Assembly (NCBI GenBank): GCA_003242895.1
Contig: QKMY01000024.1
Coordinates: 1-64,000, forward strand
DNA from: Candidatus Margulisiibacteriota bacterium
Lineage (GTDB): Bacteria; Margulisbacteria; Riflemargulisbacteria; GWF2-39-127
Reading direction: 5' to 3'
DNA length: 64,000 nt
Shown piece by piece: positions 1-8,244 of this stretch; the first letter of the stretch is position 1, and each line of letters starts with the position of its first letter. The notes beneath the pieces are model-generated. The model was not told the origin of the DNA. It was given only the letters and a program-made list of their open reading frames with translations, and ran no database searches. The position numbers and the translations under genes were made by a program.

Positions 1-1629
1 AATATTGATAATTAAATTTTTGTAAAAGTCAGTAACTGAATGCTGGCGAAAATGAGTGGAAATAAAACCTATTTTTATTTTTCTGCAAGTTTTATTTTGA
101 TCGTAAATCTGCAAGTTTTTTTTAGTTTTTTTTTGTTCAGTTTCAATTACTGTGTTTGGTGTTGATAGACTTAACATTCTAGCAATACATGCATTGATCT
201 TTATGTTGTTGTAACCTTGGTAAACCAGGTAAAATGTTCCTAAAACACTATTTAGCATTGAATGAGGAATTTTCCAGTTATCATTAATTCCTTTCTGTAC
301 GTTTTTGTGAAGACGCTTTCTCCAGTGAAGCAAGTCTTGTTTGTTATTATAAATAGGCGGCAATAATAAAGCGTTGTTTATTTTGAGGAGGTCTTTTAGC
401 TTTGGAAGTTGTTTATTTCGAAATAAATGAATGACGTCTTTAATATAGTTATTATTTTGTAAAAAATTGCCAAGATTATACACCGCTTGGTGATAATCAG
501 GTTTTAAGGAGAGGGCCTTCCGGTAGTTTTCAATAGCTGCTTGGTGATTTCCTTGCTCTTTAAGCGCGTTGCCCAGATTATTTAAAGCTTCACAATAATC
601 AGGTTTTAAGTCTATAACCTTTTGAAACTGTTCTATTGCTTCTGAGAGGTTGCCTTGTTCTTTAAGCGCGTTGCCCAGATTATTTAAAGCTTCACAGTAA
701 TCAGGTTTTAAGTCTATAGCCTTCTGGAAATGATATATAGCTTCTGAGAGGTTGCCTTGTTCTTTGAGTATGTTGCCAAGATTGTAGAAAGCTTCACAGT
801 AATCAGGTTTTATGGAGATTGCTTTCTTGTAATTCTTTATAGCTTCTGAGCGGTTACCTTGATCCTTAATGGCGATGCCAAGATTATTATATGCCTGATA
901 ATAATCAGGTTTTACGGAGATAGCCTTATGGTAATGCTCTATGGCTTCGGAGAGTTTTCCTTGTTCTTGGAGAACAATGCCCAGATTGTAGAAAGCTTGA
1001 TGATAATTAGGTTTTATGGCAATCGTTTTTTTGTAATTTTCAATAGCTTTTTGAAGGTCGCCGTGTTCCTTTAGTGCATTGCCCAGATTGTAGAGAGCTT
1101 GATGATAATCCGGTTTTATGGCAATCGCTTTTTTGTAATTTTCGATAGCTTCTCGGAAGTCACCCTGTTCTTGGAGTGAGATGCCAAGATTGTAAAAAGC
1201 TTGATGGTTTTCAGGTTTTAAAGTAATAGCCTTATAATAGCTTTTAATAGCTTCTTGGATGTTCCCCTGTTCTTGTAGAGCGACACCAAGATTGTAGATA
1301 GCTTGATGGTTTTCAGGCTTTAAGGAGATAGCCTTATGGTAATTTTCTATAGCAGCTGAGAGATTGCCTTGTTCCTGGAAAATTATAGCTAACTTCAAAT
1401 AGGCATCAGGAAATTCAGGAATTATTTGAATAACTTTTGATATTAATTCCTGTGCTTTCTCATTATTATTTGTATTGCCATAGATTGTCCCCAATAAATA
1501 TAGCCCGGTTGCGTTTTCAGGGTCTACTTCAAGAATTTTATGACATAGTTCCTTTGCTTGCTGCATTTGCCCTGCGTTATAGCATTTTATGGATTCATTT
1601 AAGCTGGTTTGGATATCGATATTTGTCAT
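1..1629 (-). CDS. TPR / GT41 (O-GlcNAc transferase-like) protein, partial at left window edge
   Basis: I read this frame directly: it starts at an ATG (1627-1629) and stays open for 543 codons to the first base of the window, so the C terminus lies outside. An AAGGAG ribosome site sits 11 bases before the start. After two divergent N-terminal repeats come about ten 34-residue TPR units of the type YNLGxxLxEQGxxxEAIxxYxKAIxxKPDYxxA, then a linker and the beginning of the catalytic half, with the motif FISTHFRQHSV that opens the GT41 (SPINDLY/OGT) domain. It is a close tandem paralogue of the complete gene at 1864-4194: the N-terminal 80 codons and the linker are nearly identical, while the TPR array has about three more units. 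The family transfers a sugar, usually GlcNAc, to Ser/Thr (or to Asn in HMW1C) of proteins in the cytoplasm. The substrate is unknown. Confidence 0.85.
   Translation of the reverse strand, partial: MTNIDIQTSLNESIKCYNAGQMQQAKELCHKILEVDPENATGLYLLGTIYGNTNNNEKAQELISKVIQIIPEFPDAYLKLAIIFQEQGNLSAAIENYHKAISLKPENHQAIYNLGVALQEQGNIQEAIKSYYKAITLKPENHQAFYNLGISLQEQGDFREAIENYKKAIAIKPDYHQALYNLGNALKEHGDLQKAIENYKKTIAIKPNYHQAFYNLGIVLQEQGKLSEAIEHYHKAISVKPDYYQAYNNLGIAIKDQGNRSEAIKNYKKAISIKPDYCEAFYNLGNILKEQGNLSEAIYHFQKAIDLKPDYCEALNNLGNALKEQGNLSEAIEQFQKVIDLKPDYCEALNNLGNALKEQGNHQAAIENYRKALSLKPDYHQAVYNLGNFLQNNNYIKDVIHLFRNKQLPKLKDLLKINNALLLPPIYNNKQDLLHWRKRLHKNVQKGINDNWKIPHSMLNSVLGTFYLVYQGYNNIKINACIARMLSLSTPNTVIETEQKKTKKNLQIYDQNKTCRKIKIGFISTHFRQHSVTDFYKNLIINI
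481..1400. repeat. Tandem 102-bp TPR-coding repeats
   Basis: About nine consecutive units of 102 bases, each coding one 34-residue TPR, are similar at the DNA level. Some neighbours are nearly identical, for example the units around 541-640 and 643-742. A shorter array of the same kind lies in the paralogous gene at about 3340-3960. Such arrays gain and lose units by unequal recombination, which explains the different repeat numbers in the two genes. Confidence 0.75.
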
Positions 1630-1753
1630 TAGCTTTTCTGCTCCTTTTTTGTTTTATCTCCATAGATAGCTTCGAGCGTGGTTTTAAGACTTGGCATGGT
1701 TTTTAAGCACAAAGGACATCTATACATTTTTATACACCTGCTTGACTAGTTAG

Positions 1754-1773
1754 TAGCCCGTGATTCCGGGCTA
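1754..1773. other. Hairpin between the two GT41 genes
   Basis: A perfect 7-bp stem (TAGCCCG/CGGGCTA, loop of 6) lies downstream of the stop of the 1864-4194 gene and upstream of the next gene. No clear T-run follows on the minus strand, so it is only a weak candidate terminator or attenuator. Confidence 0.3.
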
Positions 1774-1863
1774 TTATAATTTATTGAACTGATAACTATG
1801 ATATCAGATTTTTTTATATATCCTTCTGGGGGACTGAATTTTTTAGCCAGAATGGGGACGCGA

Positions 1864-4194
1864 TCAAATTTGTCTTTGAGTTACAACCTCTTTGAAGAAT
1901 TCGATAGTTTCCCTAACTCCTTCGTCATTGTTAAATAAGATAGCGTTTCTTTCCAGAATTGTTTTTTTAATTTTTTGACGAAAAAGTTTGTTTGTTCCGA
2001 GTTTAACAGCCAAGCGGATATACTCGGTATTATTCTTTGCGATACAATCGGGTAATCCCATGAGCTGGTAATAGCCGTATGTCCAGCGGGCCCGTAAATA
2101 CCGCGATGGAAGCGTTACAATCGGCGTGCCGCAGGCCAGAGCCAGCAGACTGGTGTTGCCGCCTCCGAAATGATAGGTATCCAATACCACAGCTGAATGC
2201 CTAATAATTTGTAAGAAATCATCTTTATTTGCTTGAGGCAAAAAGCGAATTCGGTTAAGGACGGCAGCAGGCATAGTTTTTGCAAATCTTTCATTTATAT
2301 TAAGATTAAAATTATTTTTTATATGAAAAAAATAGATTATTCCTTGTGGGTCCTGTTCTAAAATGCCTGCTACAGCTTCATCAAAATCCGGATGTAATTT
2401 AATCGGGTTCATAGGACATACATAAATATTGCCTGTAGGGTCAAGTCCTAATGTTTTTTTTGTTTTTAATTTCACCGGAAAGGCTGGCTTATCGTACATG
2501 ATAGGCATTCCTTTTATGCGTATGAGCTTTTCGGTATAATGCTTTTGTGCTGTAGGAATTTCAAAGATTTGTCCCGAGATATAATAATCTAGGGTAGGAA
2601 TTCCTGTGGTATCAGGGTGTCCCATTAAGACACATTGTATGGTTGCCAGGCGAGTAAACGCGAGAAAATAAGTAATGTTACTCATCCCGATATCCAAATA
2701 AACTAAGATATCTAACTGATGACCAGCAATGAGTTGTTGGTTATAAATAATATTATCCGAATTTAACAGGGAAAAATTGTCTGCGTATTCTTTTATAGTT
2801 TCATGTACCGGATCTATTTTATTGTTAGTACCATAAACATGAATTTGAAAGCCATCTTTTGGAATATTGATAATTAAATTTTTGTAAAAATTAGTAACTG
2901 AATGCTGGCGAAAATGAGTGGAAATAAAACCTATTTTTATTTTTTTGCAAGTTTTATTTTGATCGAAAGGGTCGTAAACCGGAGCTTCACTGCCGATTTT
3001 TGGTTGTTTATGGTTATCAACTACGTATCGTATAGATGGTTTCAACATTTTAGCAATATGAGCGTTGATTTTTACGTTATTGTATCCTTGGTAAACCAGA
3101 TAAAAAGTTCCTAAAACACTATGGAGCTGAGAATCTGGTATTTCCCAGTTATCATTAATTCCTTTCTGTACGTTTTTGTGAAGACGTTTTCTCCAGTGAA
3201 GCAAGTCTTGTTTGTTATTATAAATAGGTGGCAATAATAAGGCATTGTTAATTTTAATGAGGTCCTTTAGCTGTCGAAATTGTTTATTTCGATGTAACTG
3301 CATGGCATCTTTTATATAATTATTATTCTGGAGAATATTACAAATATTATAAAAAGCTTGATGGAAATCAGGTTTTAAGAAAATAGCCCTTTTGTAATTT
3401 TCAATAGCGTTTGGGAGATTTCCTTGCTCTACAAGTGCGTTGCCAAGATTATTGTAAGTTTGCTGGCAAGCAGGGTTTAAGGCAATAGCTTTCTTGTAGT
3501 TTTCAATAGCTCCTTCAAGGTTCCCTTGTTCTTGGAGAACACTACCCAGATTATTGAAAGCTTCATGATAATCTGGTTTTACGGCGATAGCCTTCTGATA
3601 ATTTTCAATAGATTCCTCAAGGTTCCCTTGTTCTTTAAGTGCAATGCCCAGATTATAGAAAGCTTCGGGGCAAGCAGGGTTTAGCGCGATAGTTTTTTTG
3701 TAATTTTCAATAGCTCCTTCAAGATTCCCTAGTTCTTTAAGTGCGACCCCCAGGTTGTAGAAAGCTTCGGGGTAATCAGCGTTTAAGGAAATAGTCTTTT
3801 TATAATTCTTAATTGCTTCCTCCAGATTTCCTTGTTCTTGAAATGTGCTGCCCAGATTATAGAAAACTTCGTGGCAATCAGGATTTAAAGCAATGGTCTT
3901 ATAATAATTTTCAATAGCTCCCTCAAAGTTACCTTGGTTTTTCAAAATTATTGCTAATGTTAAATATGCATCAGGAAATTCAGGAATTATTTGAATAACT
4001 TTTGATATTAATTCCTGTGCTTTCTCATTATTATTAGTATTACCATAGATTGTTCCCAACAAATATAGCCCTGTTACGTTTTCAGGGTCTACTTCAAGAA
4101 TTTTATGACATAGTTCTTTTGCTTGCTGCATTTGCCCTGTGTTATAGCTTTCTATGCACTCATTTAAGCTTGTTTGGATGTCGATATTTGTCAT
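1864..4194 (-). CDS. TPR / GT41 (O-GlcNAc transferase-like) protein glycosyltransferase
   Basis: This 776-residue protein has about nine N-terminal TPR units (residues 1-300) and a C-terminal GT41 catalytic region (about 410-770). Visible signatures are the HFRQHSV segment near residue 428, which aligns with the active-site histidine region of OGT/SPINDLY. Next comes the GHPDTTGIPTLDYYISG segment, equivalent to GYPGTSG...DYIITD in OGT, and then GGGNTSLLALACGTPIVTLP near 680, the nucleotide-sugar binding loop. There is no signal peptide or membrane segment, so it should act in the cytoplasm. TPRs in this family hold the acceptor protein. It is the intact copy of the tandem pair and is divergent from a large sequon-rich protein at 4627. 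The exact sugar and acceptor cannot be told from sequence. Confidence 0.85.
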   Translation of the reverse strand: MTNIDIQTSLNECIESYNTGQMQQAKELCHKILEVDPENVTGLYLLGTIYGNTNNNEKAQELISKVIQIIPEFPDAYLTLAIILKNQGNFEGAIENYYKTIALNPDCHEVFYNLGSTFQEQGNLEEAIKNYKKTISLNADYPEAFYNLGVALKELGNLEGAIENYKKTIALNPACPEAFYNLGIALKEQGNLEESIENYQKAIAVKPDYHEAFNNLGSVLQEQGNLEGAIENYKKAIALNPACQQTYNNLGNALVEQGNLPNAIENYKRAIFLKPDFHQAFYNICNILQNNNYIKDAMQLHRNKQFRQLKDLIKINNALLLPPIYNNKQDLLHWRKRLHKNVQKGINDNWEIPDSQLHSVLGTFYLVYQGYNNVKINAHIAKMLKPSIRYVVDNHKQPKIGSEAPVYDPFDQNKTCKKIKIGFISTHFRQHSVTNFYKNLIINIPKDGFQIHVYGTNNKIDPVHETIKEYADNFSLLNSDNIIYNQQLIAGHQLDILVYLDIGMSNITYFLAFTRLATIQCVLMGHPDTTGIPTLDYYISGQIFEIPTAQKHYTEKLIRIKGMPIMYDKPAFPVKLKTKKTLGLDPTGNIYVCPMNPIKLHPDFDEAVAGILEQDPQGIIYFFHIKNNFNLNINERFAKTMPAAVLNRIRFLPQANKDDFLQIIRHSAVVLDTYHFGGGNTSLLALACGTPIVTLPSRYLRARWTYGYYQLMGLPDCIAKNNTEYIRLAVKLGTNKLFRQKIKKTILERNAILFNNDEGVRETIEFFKEVVTQRQI

Positions 4195-4626
4195 GATTTC
4201 TCTGCTGATACATTATTTTAATTCTTTTATAGTATCATTCCTATACCGAAGGGGCAACCAATCAATCTTTTCACTCCGGTCATTGTTTTTCGCATTTCTA
4301 ATGAGAATATTTTAACTATGAGTACTGTGTTTTTTCTTACGATCCGTTGCCAAAATTGATTCTTATTGAAAACGCAAAGGAATTATCTGGGTTTAAGATA
4401 AGTTAAATTAGGGCATAACGCTATTAGCGTGGCAGATGTTTTATGATAAAACAGAAAAAATCGATACAATTTTTTTAAATAAAAACCAGATATATAGGTA
4501 ATCAGTCAATGCTTTGGAGGTGATAAGTACTAAAAAATGCCAAACTCAAACAATTAAAAGGATTATATTCTTAATTATTTAGAGCCTTATTGTGCTTCTA
4601 GATTAACTTTGAAAGGAAGAAAAAAT
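4195..4626. other. Divergent intergenic region
   Basis: This 430-base AT-rich gap separates the minus-strand GT41 gene from the plus-strand sequon-rich gene. It holds the candidate minus promoter at 4229-4257, a small ACGCT/AGCGT palindrome at 4418-4430, and an orphan strong ribosome-binding sequence GGAGGTGAT at 4516-4524. The orphan site is followed by a six-codon frame (ATG 4537 to TAA 4557). No gene of normal length fits here. Confidence 0.5.
4229..4257 (-). promoter_or_regulatory. Candidate promoter for the GT41 gene
   Basis: Read on the minus strand, TTGCCC and TACTAT are separated by 17 bases and lie 35-63 bases upstream of the start codon at 4194. The spacing is ideal and the boxes are moderate matches to the vegetative consensus. 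Confidence 0.4.
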
Positions 4627-7152
4627 ATGGCCGAGATACAGGGTGCATCATATAATGAAGCTACTAAAACCATCACAATCGGGAATGATTTCGATTGGGG
4701 TAATTTGTCTACGGACTCAGATACAGAACTCATCGATCAGATGGGGATAACAGATACTGAAAATCTAACAATAGTGTTCAACGATGACGATGGTGTTAAT
4801 TCTACTAATAAGTTTACTGTTAGTGAAGCAGGAAATGTTGTTATAGATAACGACGGAACGAATAGTGTTAAAGCCCAAGCTAACCTACGAGTTCAAAAAG
4901 GAGGTTACGGGAGTGTTACTATTCATGATACCATGGATGCCGGAACTGCCGGGATGAGCGAGAACCTTGAAATCGGAGAGGGGCTTAGTGCAACGGTTGA
5001 CAGAAATCAAGTACATACTATAGGGAATGCTTCTACTACAATCGATAGAAATATTTCAGGGCAATTTAGCTACAGCGCTAACAATACAACAGTCCAAGGC
5101 AATATTACTGCACAGAATATGGATGCCAGCGGAGAGGCTGTTGTCAGTTCTGCTTATACCCTCAATGATAATGATGAAGGAGGGACAGGGTCAACAAATA
5201 TTAATTTCAATGTATCCCAGACCTATAATATGGGTGCAAGTACAGAGAATGCCGCGGAACTAAATGCGGTTAATGCTATGGAAATCAATATTACCGGGGC
5301 CGCCAACAGGACATACAATGTTAGCGGTGATATTAACCAGAATCTGAACTTCAGCGTTGGAGAAGCATTGACTGATAGGGATATTATGATGAATGAATTG
5401 AAAGTTAAGTTTTTGGAATTGTTTAATAATTTCTCCTTAGGCAGCGAAACCTCAGGCGGAGGAACTCCTACCGGTTATATTGACAAAAATAATCAGTATA
5501 ACGCGTTCACCCAAGAAGAGCTTAGCCAATTGAGCAATGGCAAGATATCGGATGAGCTGATGAACAAGATGGCTGTTGAGAAAAATGGTTCAATTTCTGT
5601 ATCGTACGCAACAGAAAAACCTGAAATACCACATGACTTTTTTGGGTTTGAAAACGGTAAAATTCAGCTAGGTTCTGATTTTTTTAATTCAGATGGTACG
5701 CTCAATAGTGAAAAATTCATGCAGGCATATTTCCCGCTAACTACACAAACAGGTAACGCGCAAAATCAAGATCTACTGGCCCAGGTCACCGTAGGGTCAG
5801 ACGGGACAATCCAACTAAATGCTACTTCACAGGTGGTCACCGGTGCTGACGCAAATGTAAATGTAAATACAATTCTCAATAATTGTTCTTCCCGCCAGGT
5901 ATGGCATGATGATGTTGCTATGCAGACTTATTATTCAGTTACCTTAGAGGCCCTCAAAGCCGGTGGAGTCGATACAAGTAAGATCCCTGGAAAGAGTGAT
6001 ACCGAGAAGAGCCAGTGGGTCTCGCAAAATATTGGTGAAGTTAATGGTCAGTTTGGGCTGCAGCAAGCACTCGCCAGACATGGTCTAAATGTAGGCGGTG
6101 TAAGTAATTCGGCGTATGCATCTACTACTTTTGGTGCCTTGAGAGCCGATCACGTGATAACTTCCGTAGCGGAGCAAAGAACCGTGAATGGGATATCCTG
6201 GAATGCAGTCGCCGCATCATCCGATAGCAATGCCGGACAATGGACAACTACGGGTGGGAATGGTCGTGGTGCAAATGCATTAATGATTACCGGACCTGAT
6301 GGCAAGGACCTTGGAATGGCTATACTGTCCTGGAATGGGCGAGAGTTTTTGACAGAGAGTACCCAGAATAATTTTAATGTAGGGAGGGGGGACCGCCTAC
6401 AAGAAGCCACGGTTACCTCAAATATCGCGGTTTCCACGCTTACCGTAAATATTAACGATATTAGTTCCAGCTCTACAGGTGATACAAGCGATACCGGCGA
6501 TTCAGGGAACAGTATCCCTAGTGTTGACGGTAACCAGCGCGAGATATCCTCTGAGACTGATACTTCTACCATGGCAGTTAAAACCTATTCTAAACTAACC
6601 TCGCTTGAGCATGATCCGGTAAATCATCTTAGTATAAATATAAAAGATAAAAACGGTAATGATGCTTCTGTTAATTCTACTTTGAGTGTTAATCAGAATA
6701 CGCAGGGGACTGCAGGGACGTCATTGGCCGGAGGATCATTTGTTGCCGGAAACAAACTGATGAGTAATATCAATATGACAGCCAGCCAGAATACAAAGGT
6801 TACGGTTGACGGTGATAGTGTTGATAACTTGCAGGTGCGAGCTGCAAATGTAACGAATGTCAGCGGTACAACACAATCAATTCAAAGAGAGAATACCGGC
6901 AAAGCAGTTACCGGAACTGAGCAGTACAATCTTACAACAAAGGCTAGTTCCAGATATGCGGGGGCTTCAGACAAAAACTGGATTAATCAGGCTCAATTTG
7001 AATCTAATTTAATAATAAATGATTCATTTGACTTTGAGGGAGCTGCCGCCAGCCTGGCAAATCAAGATTTGATAAGGACACTTAAAGAGAACCAATATGG
7101 TTCGGAAGATACCGGTATTATCCCATTAGGAGGAGCAGGCGGTAAGGTATAG
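4627..7152 (+). CDS. Large Ser/Thr/Asn-rich repetitive protein, adhesin-like, unknown function
   Basis: The protein has 841 residues from ATG 4627, preceded by AAAGGAAG at good spacing; an in-frame TTG at 4609 would overlap that site and is less likely. It has no classical signal peptide or membrane segment. Residues 1-260 and 600-790 are low-complexity beta-type sequence rich in S, T, N, G, D and V. Between them (about 270-590) lies a more globular part with the only cysteine (NNCSSRQVWHDD), aromatic residues and several conserved-looking motifs. I count about 22 NX(S/T) sequons. I do not recognise the family. Composition resembles surface adhesins or structural fibres, but export would need a non-Sec route. 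Its divergent neighbours are two GT41-type glycosyltransferases, which suggests it could be their substrate (inference). A strong terminator follows. Confidence 0.7.
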   Translation: MAEIQGASYNEATKTITIGNDFDWGNLSTDSDTELIDQMGITDTENLTIVFNDDDGVNSTNKFTVSEAGNVVIDNDGTNSVKAQANLRVQKGGYGSVTIHDTMDAGTAGMSENLEIGEGLSATVDRNQVHTIGNASTTIDRNISGQFSYSANNTTVQGNITAQNMDASGEAVVSSAYTLNDNDEGGTGSTNINFNVSQTYNMGASTENAAELNAVNAMEINITGAANRTYNVSGDINQNLNFSVGEALTDRDIMMNELKVKFLELFNNFSLGSETSGGGTPTGYIDKNNQYNAFTQEELSQLSNGKISDELMNKMAVEKNGSISVSYATEKPEIPHDFFGFENGKIQLGSDFFNSDGTLNSEKFMQAYFPLTTQTGNAQNQDLLAQVTVGSDGTIQLNATSQVVTGADANVNVNTILNNCSSRQVWHDDVAMQTYYSVTLEALKAGGVDTSKIPGKSDTEKSQWVSQNIGEVNGQFGLQQALARHGLNVGGVSNSAYASTTFGALRADHVITSVAEQRTVNGISWNAVAASSDSNAGQWTTTGGNGRGANALMITGPDGKDLGMAILSWNGREFLTESTQNNFNVGRGDRLQEATVTSNIAVSTLTVNINDISSSSTGDTSDTGDSGNSIPSVDGNQREISSETDTSTMAVKTYSKLTSLEHDPVNHLSINIKDKNGNDASVNSTLSVNQNTQGTAGTSLAGGSFVAGNKLMSNINMTASQNTKVTVDGDSVDNLQVRAANVTNVSGTTQSIQRENTGKAVTGTEQYNLTTKASSRYAGASDKNWINQAQFESNLIINDSFDFEGAAASLANQDLIRTLKENQYGSEDTGIIPLGGAGGKV

Positions 7153-7177
7153 AAATCTAGACTGGTAACGTTATTTG

Positions 7178-7221
7178 GAGCTGCACGGTTTCGCTTAGCG
7201 AAACCGTGCAGCTCTTTTTTT
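7178..7221 (+). terminator. Strong rho-independent terminator
   Basis: A perfect 15-bp stem (7179-7193 with 7199-7213, loop CTTAG) is followed by seven T residues. It lies 26 bases after the stop of the 4627 gene and ends that transcript. Confidence 0.95.
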
Positions 7222-7355
7222 GTTTGATTTTGATAATTCTATAACCGCAAAATATATGTTATAATCTTTTCAATTTGAGTCAAATATACTCGTCTTGGAT
7301 GTTCAAGGGATAGCTGCTAATCGCAAGGCTGCTACTATCAATAAACTGGAGTTAT

Positions 7356-8105
7356 ATGCCCATGCAAAAAGTTTGTGATTATTCTGATACCGATTATAAA
7401 AAGGATTTTTGGGGTAACGGGATACGGGACTATGAAGATCTCGTTGAACGGCATGCTGTCCGAAGGCTTTTGCCTGCTTATGGCGAAAAATTCCTTGAAA
7501 TCGGTGGCGGGTTTGGCCGGCTGATGGAGGAATATGTCTCTAGATTTAAGGAATCCAGGATGATGGACTATGCTGCTAATCTGGTAGCTCAAGCGCAGCA
7601 AAAGGTTGCTGAGTTGCAGCTTACACAGGTTAAAGTATGCCAGGGAAACGTGTATGACCTTTCTGAAATAGGCAACAATTATGACTGCTGTATGATGATC
7701 CGGGTGATGCATCATCTAGAGGATGTTCCGGCAGCGTTTAATCAGATTAACAAAATATTAAAAAAAGATGGGACCTTTATTCTGGAATATGCGAATAAAC
7801 GAAATGTGCTGGAGATACTCCGCATGGTTTTTGGTAAACAGCATATTAATCCTTTTAGTTATGAACCGACGCGTCGAGGTGAGGGATTGTTCTATAATTT
7901 CCATCCGGCATTCATTAAGGATGCTTTGGAACGGAATGGTTTTATTATAGAACAAGAGCTAATGGTTTCATTGTTCAGAAGTGATTTTTTGAAAAAAAGG
8001 ATTAATTACAAACTCCTTAGTGCTGCTGAAAAGATTGTTCAAGCGCCTCTGGGCTTTTTGAAAATAAGTCCGAGTGTTTTCATTAAAGCGAGAAAAATAA
8101 AATAA
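7356..8105 (+). CDS. Class I SAM-dependent methyltransferase
   Basis: This 249-residue protein has a Rossmann-type methyltransferase core. The glycine-rich SAM loop LEIGGGFGRL lies at about 47-56. The segment QGNVYDL precedes the strand NYDCCMMIRVMHHLEDV (post-motif III region of type-11 methyltransferases), followed by an ILKKDGTFILEYANK strand. The C-terminal 100 residues are less conserved. The start is ambiguous: GGAG at 7348-7351 is 4 bases before ATG 7356 and 10 before ATG 7362, and the latter spacing is better. The substrate is unknown. It stands alone between two terminators, so it is a single-gene transcript. Confidence 0.85.
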   Translation: MPMQKVCDYSDTDYKKDFWGNGIRDYEDLVERHAVRRLLPAYGEKFLEIGGGFGRLMEEYVSRFKESRMMDYAANLVAQAQQKVAELQLTQVKVCQGNVYDLSEIGNNYDCCMMIRVMHHLEDVPAAFNQINKILKKDGTFILEYANKRNVLEILRMVFGKQHINPFSYEPTRRGEGLFYNFHPAFIKDALERNGFIIEQELMVSLFRSDFLKKRINYKLLSAAEKIVQAPLGFLKISPSVFIKARKIK

Positions 8106-8112
8106 TTACCGG

Positions 8113-8134
8113 CCCCCTTTTTAAGGGGGTTTTT
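8113..8134 (+). terminator. Rho-independent terminator after the methyltransferase gene
   Basis: The stem CCCCCTT/AAGGGGG with a TTT loop is followed by five T residues, 8 bases after the stop codon. Confidence 0.85.
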
Positions 8135-8244
8135 ACGGAACTAGCTGGAAGCTTTTCCTGAGTTAATAGAGATGATATCTCTGATCTCCTTATCAGAAGG
8201 GGACTAAGTCACAACGTGACGGAAGAATTTTAAAGGAGCAAACT

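Noticed and set aside
481-1400. Regular repeats suggestive of a CRISPR or satellite array
   Set aside because: The 102-base period is an exact multiple of three, lies inside one open frame and codes 34-residue TPR units; there are no spacers.
1754-1780. Plus-strand terminator or TATAAT promoter
   Set aside because: There is no plus-strand gene to serve, the T-run is broken and no -35 box is at proper distance.
8135-8244. Pyrimidine-type attenuator or riboswitch before carB
   Set aside because: Only two short hairpins (6 bp or less), without a T-run or a recognisable binding motif.
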